Assembly: GCA_029560455.1 (NCBI GenBank)
Contig: JAKQKW010000425.1
Location: 14,873 to 78,872, forward strand
Direction of reading: 5' to 3'
Length of the DNA: 64,000 bases
Source: Candidatus Rifleibacteriota bacterium
Lineage (GTDB): Bacteria > Riflebacteria > Ozemobacteria > Ozemobacterales > Ozemobacteraceae
Shown piece after piece: positions 50,562 to 57,891 of the stretch. Numbering within the stretch: the first letter of the stretch is position 1; each line of letters starts with the position of its first letter. The position numbers and the translations under genes were made by a program. The notes below the pieces were generated by a model. That model worked only from the letters and a program-made list of their open reading frames with translations. It did no database searches and was not told the DNA's origin.

Positions 50562-52382
50562 TTGCTGTTTATTTTTTCAGCCCTGGATTTTGAGATGCAA
50601 TATGCCGACAAAGAGGCGATTGCGCATTTCAGGCTTGGCGAAGGGGCATCGTTCAGGCTGTTTGATATTCATCCAGACCTGCAGATTCAGGGGTTTGTAA
50701 ATGAAATTTCTGAGCTCAGTCATGGCCGGCTCGATCGTATTGAAAGAATTTTGAGTTTTGATGCACGAGAGCATCAACTGCTCTCTGGCAGGTTTGTTTT
50801 CTCTCTGGTCAAGCTCGGTGGGCACGATTTTATCGAAGTGCTCTGCGAATGTTCTAAAGCAAAAAACCTCGAAAGCGAAATCGAGGTTTCTGATATGCTG
50901 GTCGCGGCCCAGAAAAACCTGCTGATCAGCGAGCGAACCATGGCCACAATTGTCGATCTGGCAGTCGATGGCATTGTGATCATCAATGACCAGGGCATCA
51001 TTCAGGCTTTTAACCGTGCTGCCGAAAAAATGTTCGGCTACCGCTGCAGCGAGGTGCTCGGGCGAAATGTTTCGATGCTGGCGCCAGAGCCACACAGATC
51101 AAAGCACGACGGTTACCTGAAACGGTTTCTTACTACGAGAATTCCGCACATAATCGGTATTGGTCGCGAAGTCGATGCACAAAGAAAAGATGGCGAACTT
51201 TTTCCGATCGATCTGGCAGTTGGCGAAGTCAGGCTTGAGACCGGCAGTCTGTTTACGGGCTTCATTCGTGACCTTTCTGAAAGCCGCAAGCTGATCAGCG
51301 AACGCAACAGTTTTTTTCAGATGTCGCTCGACCTTTTTTGTATTCTCGGGTTTGACGGTCTTTTTCGACGGGTCAACCCGCAGTGGCACGATGTGATGGG
51401 CTATGCACCCGAAGAATTGCAGGGGCAGGCTCTTGGCGATCTGATTCATCCTGACGATATCGGGCCAGATGGGCAGATATTACGGGAGATACTCGGCGAA
51501 CGCAATGTTTTTGGTCGTGTGATGCGATTACGCCAGAAAAATGGCGACTGGCGCTGGATGCTGTGGAACAGCTCTGTTGATAATGCTAACCGGGCCATAT
51601 ACGGAGTGAGCCGTGATATAACCGAGCAGAAGAGTATGCTTGAAGAACTGCAGCAGGCAAAGGCTGAAGCCGAAAAATCAAGCATGGCCAAGGGAATTTT
51701 CATCGCCAAAATGAGCCATGAGTTCAGAACTCCGCTGAATTCAATTATCGGGTTTTCGCGTCATCTGCAGAAAAATACCGACAACAGATTTTCTGAGCGT
51801 GACATGCTTTATCTCGATCGTATTCTTCGCAATGGTGAAGCCCTCTTGAAGCTGATTGTAGACATTCTCGATTTCTCGCGCAGTGAAAGCCACCTGCTCA
51901 GAGTCGAAAGCCGGGAAGTTTGCCTGAGAGAGCTTCTCGATGAAATTATTGATCTTATGCAGGTGCTGATCGAAGAAAAGTGCATCGATATCTTGCTGTC
52001 AGTGCCGGAGAACTGTCAGACTATTTTCACTGACGCAGTAAAGCTGCGCCAGATTTTGCAGAATCTGATTGACAACGCTATCAAATTTTCTGCCGGCAAA
52101 CCGGTGAAAATAGAGGTTAAAGTCGATGAACAGAACCGGCCTGAACAGATCGATGTTGTCGACACGGGCCCTGGTATTGAATCTGACAAGATTGATCTTA
52201 TCTTTGAGGCTTTTCAGCAGGCAGACAATCGTATTGCCCGAAAATATGGCGGTGCCGGTCTTGGCCTCGCCATTGCCAGATCCTTCGCTGAACTTCTTGG
52301 CATGAAAATAGCTGTGAAGAGCGAGCCTGGGCACGGGTCGTGCTTCAGCGTCATCCTGCCGGAAAACGGAGAAAAGTCATGA
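50562..52382 (+). CDS. PAS-domain sensor histidine kinase
   Basis: A 606-residue cytoplasmic kinase. An unassigned N-terminal region (about 1-125) is followed by two PAS domains (about 130-245 and 250-365). HisKA has the phosphoacceptor His in MSHEFRTPLNS. HATPase_c shows the N box NLIDNAIKF, the G1 box VDTGPGIE and the G2 box GGAGLGLAI. There is no membrane helix. The start is TTG at 50562, with GGAGG five bases upstream. Its stop overlaps the response regulator start by 4 bases, so they form a two-component pair. The signal is unknown. Confidence 0.92.
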   Translation: MLFIFSALDFEMQYADKEAIAHFRLGEGASFRLFDIHPDLQIQGFVNEISELSHGRLDRIERILSFDAREHQLLSGRFVFSLVKLGGHDFIEVLCECSKAKNLESEIEVSDMLVAAQKNLLISERTMATIVDLAVDGIVIINDQGIIQAFNRAAEKMFGYRCSEVLGRNVSMLAPEPHRSKHDGYLKRFLTTRIPHIIGIGREVDAQRKDGELFPIDLAVGEVRLETGSLFTGFIRDLSESRKLISERNSFFQMSLDLFCILGFDGLFRRVNPQWHDVMGYAPEELQGQALGDLIHPDDIGPDGQILREILGERNVFGRVMRLRQKNGDWRWMLWNSSVDNANRAIYGVSRDITEQKSMLEELQQAKAEAEKSSMAKGIFIAKMSHEFRTPLNSIIGFSRHLQKNTDNRFSERDMLYLDRILRNGEALLKLIVDILDFSRSESHLLRVESREVCLRELLDEIIDLMQVLIEEKCIDILLSVPENCQTIFTDAVKLRQILQNLIDNAIKFSAGKPVKIEVKVDEQNRPEQIDVVDTGPGIESDKIDLIFEAFQQADNRIARKYGGAGLGLAIARSFAELLGMKIAVKSEPGHGSCFSVILPENGEKS

Positions 52383-53650
52383 GCAAGCATGTGCCCAAAA
52401 AGATGAGTATTCTGGTTGTCGATGATGCGCCAGACAATCTGATGCTGCTTGAGGCAATTCTTGAAACAGAGGGTTTCAGCCATATTTATCTGGCATCTTC
52501 TGCTGCTGAAGCATACGAATACATCGGTATCGTGCCGTCAGAAAAAAAATCTGATATAGACCTGATACTGATGGATATTATGATGCCGGATATCACCGGT
52601 ATTGAGGCGATACGCGAGATTCGCAGTCACGATGAATATCAGGATATTCCGATTCTTGTGGTCAGCGCCAGGTCAGAAACCGAAGATCTGGTAGAGGCTT
52701 TTGAGGCGGGCGCAGTTGATTATCTCACCAAGCCAATCAATGAACTTGAACTTCTTGCAAGAATCAGGTCGATGTTGCGGCTTAAATCAGAAACCGATCA
52801 TCGAAAATTTCATGAGGCTGAACTCGAAAGTCTCGCACGACAACTGGAAGAGAAAAACCAGGAACTCATTAACATTCTTGAAGAACTGCGCGAAGATCTC
52901 GAAGCTGCCGGCAGCATGCAGCGCAGTCTTCTGCCTGATCGGCGCATCAGTATTCCGGGCTTGGACTTTTCATGGTATTACGAGCCTTGCGAAAATATTG
53001 GTGGTGATCTTCTTAATGTTGTTTCACTCGACAGTAATACGACTGCAATGTTCATTCTCGATGTATCCGGGCATGGTATTCAGTCAGCGATGCTGGCAGT
53101 GACAGTTCATCGCATGCTCTCGGCCTGGGAAGGCGTAAACAGTATTGTCAGACAGCCTGATGGTACTCCAAAACCTCCAGCTCAGGTTGCAGACGAGCTT
53201 AATCATGAATTCATGCTGCATAAGAATAATTACCAGTATTTTACCATGATTTATGCAGTTTTAGACGTTAAAAGCCGGGTTCTTAGCTGTTGCCGGGCCG
53301 GGCATACGCCACTGCTGGTTCAAAGAAGCGACGGAACCCTTGATGTCTTTGAGAATGGCAATGTTCCGATCGGCCTGTCTGAAGAATTCAGATACGACCA
53401 GTTCCCTGTGCAATTGCAGCCGGGTGATCGTGTGATAATGTATTCTGATGGGATTACCGAGGCGCGCCGGCAGGGCAGTCGCGAGTTTTTCGGCGACGGG
53501 CGCTTTCGTTCGCTGCTTTCCCGCAGTCGCTCCTCCGAGGTTGAACAGGCTGTTAAAGAAGTTCTCGATGGCTTCAAAGAGTGGCTTGGTGATACCAGGC
53601 CGCCTGACGACATCACTCTGCTGATTGTCGAGCCGGTGCCTGTAGTTTAA
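52379..53650 (+). CDS. Response regulator with PP2C-type (RsbU/SpoIIE) phosphatase output
   Basis: A 423-residue protein. The REC domain (about 10-135) has the acidic pair ILVVDDA, phosphoacceptor Asp in LMDIMMPD and Lys in LTKPI. A coiled coil (about 140-190) precedes a PP2C/SpoIIE domain (about 195-420) with QRSLLP, IGGDLLN, ILDVSGHG and DDITLLIVE. The metal-binding Asp residues are present. The start ATG at 52379 overlaps the kinase stop and follows GGAGAA. Phosphorylation would switch a phosphatase acting on an anti-sigma antagonist, and the anti-sigma kinase at 5683-6129 may belong to the same circuit (inference). The end overlaps the convergent gene by 38 bases. Confidence 0.9.
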   Translation: MSKHVPKKMSILVVDDAPDNLMLLEAILETEGFSHIYLASSAAEAYEYIGIVPSEKKSDIDLILMDIMMPDITGIEAIREIRSHDEYQDIPILVVSARSETEDLVEAFEAGAVDYLTKPINELELLARIRSMLRLKSETDHRKFHEAELESLARQLEEKNQELINILEELREDLEAAGSMQRSLLPDRRISIPGLDFSWYYEPCENIGGDLLNVVSLDSNTTAMFILDVSGHGIQSAMLAVTVHRMLSAWEGVNSIVRQPDGTPKPPAQVADELNHEFMLHKNNYQYFTMIYAVLDVKSRVLSCCRAGHTPLLVQRSDGTLDVFENGNVPIGLSEEFRYDQFPVQLQPGDRVIMYSDGITEARRQGSREFFGDGRFRSLLSRSRSSEVEQAVKEVLDGFKEWLGDTRPPDDITLLIVEPVPVV

Positions 53651-54242
53651 GCCAGTTTTCAGCTTCAGAAAACGCTTCGGGTGTGTTGAGATTGCGCGTT
53701 ATCCAGAAATCATCAGATAGAACGTGATTGATGCGTTGGGGGTTCATCTGCAATATGCTGCGGGCGCCATCTGTGAGCGGAATCTCTTTAAACAGCGGGC
53801 GGCACCAGGCAGGAAAAATCACCGGGTGCCCGCGTTTTTTACCATCAGACGGAACAGTTATCATTTCAGGCTGTTTTTGCCATTCTGAAATAATGCGCCT
53901 GACTGTTTCTTTACCAATCATCGGGTGATCGACCGGCCAGAGAAGAATCGCAGAATCTTCAGCAATTGCCGGCAAAGCCAGTCTGATTGAGCTCAGTGGC
54001 CCCTGTTCAGGCATCGGATTATTCACCCAGATGCCATTATGCTTTGCGACCTCATTCTGTCCGTCAGTGTCGCCAGCCTGGCCGACAAACAGCATGCGCG
54101 TGATTTCGGCGAATGCTTCAAGTTTGCTGATAATAAGCTGCAGAAAGGTCTGATTGCCGAGCAACAGGTGCTGCTTCGGCCGACCCATGCGGGTTGAATT
54201 ACCTGCCAGCAGAACAAGTGAAGTGAGATCGTTATTTTTCAT
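53613..54242 (-). CDS. MobA/MocA-like nucleotidyltransferase
   Basis: A protein of about 209 residues from the molybdenum-cofactor nucleotidyltransferase family, which transfers GMP or CMP to molybdopterin. The N-terminal motif LLAGNSTRMGRPKQHLLLG is intact, and LWPVDHPMI holds the metal-binding Asp. I choose the ATG at 54242 because it starts just before the motif; an upstream in-frame ATG adds only a 10-residue tail. Mo cofactor maturation or another NTP-transfer is possible. No other molybdenum genes are in the window. The gene is convergent with, and overlaps by 38 bases, the PP2C gene. Confidence 0.75.
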   Translation of the reverse strand: MKNNDLTSLVLLAGNSTRMGRPKQHLLLGNQTFLQLIISKLEAFAEITRMLFVGQAGDTDGQNEVAKHNGIWVNNPMPEQGPLSSIRLALPAIAEDSAILLWPVDHPMIGKETVRRIISEWQKQPEMITVPSDGKKRGHPVIFPAWCRPLFKEIPLTDGARSILQMNPQRINHVLSDDFWITRNLNTPEAFSEAENWLKLQAPARQSAE

Positions 54243-54311
54243 ACGGTCATTATACAGCATTTCTGGGGCCAACAGAAATGCTGTCTGTTGTAAATGCCAT
54301 CACAACAGCGG

Positions 54312-54340
54312 TTGAATGTGGCCGCGAAAACTGTTATATC
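54312..54340 (+). promoter_or_regulatory. Sigma-70-like promoter of the winged-helix AAA ATPase gene
   Basis: TTGAAT (54312-54317) and TATATC (54335-54340) are 17 bases apart, about 32 bases before the ATG at 54373, which has a strong GGAGG site. Confidence 0.65.
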
Positions 54341-54372
54341 ATTCTGAGACCAGAACTAATTGGAGGAAAATT

Positions 54373-55659
54373 ATGGCTCTTGATCTGCGCACTATTATTC
54401 CGGCTCAGGCAAAGTCTCTTCTCGACCTCAAGGTTGATCCCGAAATCATTACCAGTCAGATTATCAAAGAACTTTATGTGCATGGCAAGGAAGTGCCACG
54501 CAAGCTTGCGAAAATCCTTAAAATCGACACCGAAATCGTTCAGGGCATTATTGCTGAACTGAAAAAGGGTGAAATTGTCGGTATGGTCGGTGGTACCGGC
54601 ATGGGCTCAGATTATCAGTATGGCCTTTACCCGAAAGGCACTGAGCGCGCTAAAAATATCCTCGATCGCGACAAATATCTCGGGCCGGTTCCGGTAAGTT
54701 TTGAAGAATATCTGCGCGTTACCCGCAAGGTGCTTGAAGAGGGTAAAAAAAGCTTTTCGATCAACCGCAAGTTGATGGAAGAAAAGTTTTCACATCACCT
54801 TGGCTACAAAGATGTTCTTTTTCAGATCGGTCAGGCCGTATGTGCCCGTAAACCCGCTTTTGTCTACGGCTTTCCCGGTAATGGTAAAACCTTTCTGTGC
54901 AGCTCGGTAGTAAAGCTTCTGCCGCCAATGGTTGTTCCCTATGCCGTCGAAGTCAGCAATCAGCTGGTCAGGATTTTTGACCCCAGCTGTCATGTTCCGG
55001 TAGAAAACTTTGACATGGAAGGCCTCGATGAACGCTGGATAGCTGTGCAGCCGCCGCTTATCACTGCAGGTGGTGAACTGACCCTCGAAGATCTCGAAGT
55101 CAAATACAACAACAAATTCGGCTGCTTTGACGCACCTCCTCAGGTTAAAGCTACCGGTGGCGTTCTGCTTATCGACGACCTTGGCCGCCAGCGCTGTGAA
55201 GTCGAAGAAATATTCAACCGCTTCATCATCCCGCTCGAAAACAAGGTTGACTACCTGGTTCTCGGTGGCCAGCGCATGGAAGTACCGACCGACGAAATCG
55301 TTCTGTTCAGCACCAACCTTGACCCGATGAAAATCGTCGATGACGCGTTTCTGCGCCGCCTGCCATACAAAATCAATGTTCGCAATCCGAACGTCGTTGA
55401 ATACACCGATATCTGGAAATCGGTATGCAGTAAACTCGGGCTTACTTTCGACCAGGCGAATATCGATCAGGTACTTTCTCTTTATAAGCGCGATAAACGC
55501 GGTCTGCGTGCAGTTCATCCGCGCGATCTGCTTAATATTATCCGTGACCGTAAGCGCTATCTCGAAGATGGTAATGTCAATATTACCCCCGATGAAATTG
55601 TCGAAGGTTATGGTATTTATTTTGTCAGCCAGCTTACCCTTGTAGAAACCATAGAATAA
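54373..55659 (+). CDS. AAA ATPase with N-terminal winged-helix-like domain
   Basis: A 428-residue cytoplasmic ATPase. The N-terminal 80 residues resemble a winged helix (IIKELYVHGKEVPRKLAKIL). A linker (about 100-150) leads to a AAA domain with Walker A GFPGNGKTF (about 172-180), Walker B GVLLIDDLG and a sensor/arginine region around NLDPMKIVDDAFLRRLPYK. A C-terminal helical lid follows. The start ATG at 54373 has GGAGG. A rho-independent terminator (55671-55712) ends the transcript before the FHA gene. The substrate is unknown; similar ATPases often act with FHA or pilus proteins, which is only contextual here. Confidence 0.82.
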   Translation: MALDLRTIIPAQAKSLLDLKVDPEIITSQIIKELYVHGKEVPRKLAKILKIDTEIVQGIIAELKKGEIVGMVGGTGMGSDYQYGLYPKGTERAKNILDRDKYLGPVPVSFEEYLRVTRKVLEEGKKSFSINRKLMEEKFSHHLGYKDVLFQIGQAVCARKPAFVYGFPGNGKTFLCSSVVKLLPPMVVPYAVEVSNQLVRIFDPSCHVPVENFDMEGLDERWIAVQPPLITAGGELTLEDLEVKYNNKFGCFDAPPQVKATGGVLLIDDLGRQRCEVEEIFNRFIIPLENKVDYLVLGGQRMEVPTDEIVLFSTNLDPMKIVDDAFLRRLPYKINVRNPNVVEYTDIWKSVCSKLGLTFDQANIDQVLSLYKRDKRGLRAVHPRDLLNIIRDRKRYLEDGNVNITPDEIVEGYGIYFVSQLTLVETIE

Positions 55660-55670
55660 CTGATACAATG

Positions 55671-55712
55671 CAGCGGCAGGTCAGGAGAATTTCCTTGCCT
55701 GCCGCTGTTTTT
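55671..55712 (+). terminator. Rho-independent terminator after the AAA ATPase gene
   Basis: The arms CAGCGGCAGG (55671-55680) and CCTGCCGCTG (55698-55707) pair perfectly, with further imperfect pairing inside and a TTTTT tract following. It lies 11 bases after the AAA stop. Confidence 0.8.
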
Positions 55713-55738
55713 CATCTCATTAAAGTGAGCTTAGCCGT

Positions 55739-56617
55739 TTGAACTGGCTTTTCTACTGTGAAATCATTTTTTCAGGGCTCCTGGCCGGGCTGGTAACGTC
55801 ACTGGTTTCACCTGCGGGCAACCCCTGGGATCTCGTTGAAAATTTCCAGACCGGTTTGTTGACCACAGGGGTTTTCAGCGGGTTATTTGCCGGCCTGGTG
55901 TCGTCGTTGCCGGTTCTCATTATGGAAAAACGACTTTCGAAGGCCCTGACCTGTTGGATATCATCAACCTCAGTCGGGCTTTCTGTGACGATGCTGGGCG
56001 GGGTCATTTTTGCCATGGCAGCAGATTTTATCTTGTCACAGACATTGATTGCCGGAGGGGTTCTGCGGTTCTTCTGGTGGCTCAGCCTTTCGGTCTGCCT
56101 TTCTGGCTGTTTCGGCATTCTGCACGGAAGCGTCAAAATTATGTGCCGAAGTCTCATGGGGCTGACGCCGGCTCTAATAATTGCGGGGGCTTTCGTTGAC
56201 CGCTTTTTTGTTACTGATGGTCAGAATCTGGTTGCTTTTCTGCTGCTGGGCGGGGTAACCGGTTCTGGCTTTGCCATCGCCTGGGAGCTTTTGAAAGAAA
56301 GCTGGCTCGACGAGCATATCAGTTCAATGGTGGTTTATCGCTATTATATCGATGGGCCTGAATTCATCGGCGGTTCAACCGATGAATGCGACCTGACTCT
56401 GACCGAAGGTCCCGAGAACCTCTTTGTAATCAGCGAAAAAGACGGAATCCATATAATTGAGGCGCACGACGAAGATATGACTCTGCGCATCAATCAGGCC
56501 CGCTTTCGCTACCGGGTGCTTGTCGATGGTGACACGATCGTGGTTGGCCAGAGAGTGTTCATTTATCACTCAAAGCTGGCACGATCACGCGATGTTCTGC
56601 CCGAAGCAACCATCTGA
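55739..56617 (+). CDS. Membrane protein with C-terminal FHA domain
   Basis: A 292-residue protein. Five or six membrane helices span about 5-195. A C-terminal FHA-like beta domain (about 200-285) follows: PEFIGGSTDECDLTL matches the FHA strand with the Gly-x-Ser/Arg-type phosphopeptide loop, and VDGDTIVVGQRVFIYH closes the fold. FHA domains bind phosphothreonine, so a Ser/Thr kinase partner is expected but none is in the window. The start is a TTG at 55739 with a weak site, 27 bases after the AAA terminator; no better ATG exists before the first helix. It is a possible partner of the AAA ATPase. Confidence 0.72.
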   Translation: MNWLFYCEIIFSGLLAGLVTSLVSPAGNPWDLVENFQTGLLTTGVFSGLFAGLVSSLPVLIMEKRLSKALTCWISSTSVGLSVTMLGGVIFAMAADFILSQTLIAGGVLRFFWWLSLSVCLSGCFGILHGSVKIMCRSLMGLTPALIIAGAFVDRFFVTDGQNLVAFLLLGGVTGSGFAIAWELLKESWLDEHISSMVVYRYYIDGPEFIGGSTDECDLTLTEGPENLFVISEKDGIHIIEAHDEDMTLRINQARFRYRVLVDGDTIVVGQRVFIYHSKLARSRDVLPEATI

Positions 56618-56628
56618 TCGATCAGGGT

Positions 56629-57357
56629 TCAGAATACTGACTGCGGCGCTTTTACCGGGTTGGGAGCTTTTTCGCTGACAATCAGGTCAAGAATCCATTC
56701 GAGGCATTCAACGGTCATGATCAGGCCTTTTTTGACGTTCAGCCTGATACTGCCTTTTTTGCCAACCGTAATTGTCATTGGCCCAAGCGGGGTATCTATG
56801 AGGCCGGCAACGTTTTCGATGCCGTGATTGCGCGGGTCAATGATGTTGTATTCGGTATAACTTTCCATGTGCCCGGCCAGACGGGCCCGGCGAATCTCTT
56901 TTTCTTTCGGGTTGGTAATCACGATCGCCTTGATGTTGGTCATGCGTTCCTGCAGCTGGTTAAGATGCTGAAACTCGAATTCGAGCAGGTCGACGTGCTC
57001 GCCGGTTGCGGCAGAGAGGGCAGCGCCGAGTAGTTTCATCGGCCCGGCCTTGCCAAAAGTAACAATCAGTTTGCCGGTGATGATAAACTCACAGCTTTCG
57101 ATGCGCTTGAAAAGGGTCTTGGTGGTGATACCATCAACAAGATGTTCAATCTCGAAAGGAATTATGACAGAATAGAAGCCACGAATGATCGAGTTCTCGC
57201 AGTCGCAGTCGTGAAAACCTGGAAGTTCGGTATCAATGCTGAACATGTCAGCCTTGTTCATGATGGTGTCGAAGGTGGCTTCGACGTTTTCTACCTTCAT
57301 TGACCAGCACTTGAGTGATATCGAAGAGCCGGCAATTTCAATTTCGTTGATCAGCAT
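56629..57357 (-). CDS. Protein of unknown function
   Basis: A 242-residue protein without signal peptide or membrane helix. Alternating hydrophobic residues and few low-complexity parts suggest a compact, mostly beta fold. Notable are DCDCEN near residue 50, a long LEFEFQHLNQLQERMTNI helix near 125-142 and a C-terminal GPMTITVGKKGSIRL block. No family is recognised. It is transcribed divergently from the small exported protein gene, with a TTGACA-type promoter at 57386-57416 and an AGGAAG site. It is convergent with the FHA gene, 11 bases away. Confidence 0.55.
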   Translation of the reverse strand: MLINEIEIAGSSISLKCWSMKVENVEATFDTIMNKADMFSIDTELPGFHDCDCENSIIRGFYSVIIPFEIEHLVDGITTKTLFKRIESCEFIITGKLIVTFGKAGPMKLLGAALSAATGEHVDLLEFEFQHLNQLQERMTNIKAIVITNPKEKEIRRARLAGHMESYTEYNIIDPRNHGIENVAGLIDTPLGPMTITVGKKGSIRLNVKKGLIMTVECLEWILDLIVSEKAPNPVKAPQSVF

Positions 57358-57385
57358 TGTCTTCCTCCAGTTTGGTTGGCCATGT

Positions 57386-57416
57386 ATTCTACTGCACCGG
57401 GGCCAGGCAATGTCAA
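57386..57416 (-). promoter_or_regulatory. Promoter of the 242-residue unknown gene
   Basis: On the minus strand TTGACA (57416-57411) is consensus, and TAGAAT (57391-57386) is 19 bases downstream, slightly long spacing. The ATG at 57357 follows about 30 bases later. Confidence 0.5.
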
Positions 57417-57428
57417 GAATTCTCTGGT

Positions 57429-57457
57429 TTTACATTTGTCGGCTGCTGTGGTACGAT
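57429..57457 (+). promoter_or_regulatory. Promoter of the small exported protein/CsaB operon
   Basis: TTTACA (57429-57434) and TACGAT (57452-57457) are 17 bases apart, about 30 bases before the ATG at 57487. It is divergent from, and partly next to, the promoter of the 242-residue gene. Confidence 0.55.
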
Positions 57458-57486
57458 TTTCCCATCGCCAATAACGGGAGTCAGTT

Positions 57487-57891
57487 ATGATCAGACTGCT
57501 TGAGATCAGCCTCAAATCATGCTTTTTTATTGCCATTCTTCTGATTGCGTCGGTTGCCATGGGGCAAAACCCTGGCACCGCCGGCGACCCGCTGGTTTCT
57601 AAAAGTTACGTCGAACACTTTCTCAAGTTTCGATCCATGGTGCTTCCCGCCGATTCAGAGATCAGCCCGGAATCTGGAGCGATGCTGGTTGTCCGCTCAG
57701 GGCAGCTGCGACTCGAAGCCGCTTCCGGCAAGGCCGTGATTGACCTTTCGGCTGGTCGCGAAATTTCGGGTAATGCTGATATTCCATCGAATCATCTGAT
57801 TCTGATTCCTGAAAGCTCCGGAATTGTTCTCAAAGCCCGCAAGTTAACCCTGATCATGGCTTCCTTCATGAATGAAGCCAGAAAGCCCTGA
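57487..57891 (+). CDS. Small exported protein of unknown function
   Basis: A 134-residue protein with a signal peptide (hydrophobic about 12-26, likely cut after MGQ near 27). The mature part is about 105 residues with alternating hydrophobic strands, suggesting a beta sandwich (MLVVRSGQLRLEA, GIVLKARKLTLIM). No family is recognised. It is the first gene of a two-gene operon: its TGA overlaps the ATG of the DUF5693-CsaB gene by one base. A role with cell-surface polymer modification is inferred only from this coupling. Confidence 0.6.
   Translation: MIRLLEISLKSCFFIAILLIASVAMGQNPGTAGDPLVSKSYVEHFLKFRSMVLPADSEISPESGAMLVVRSGQLRLEAASGKAVIDLSAGREISGNADIPSNHLILIPESSGIVLKARKLTLIMASFMNEARKP

Noticed and set aside
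54790..55668. A 292-codon minus-strand open frame over the AAA gene
   Set aside because: The sense strand has Walker motifs, promoter, ribosome site and terminator. The antisense frame has none.
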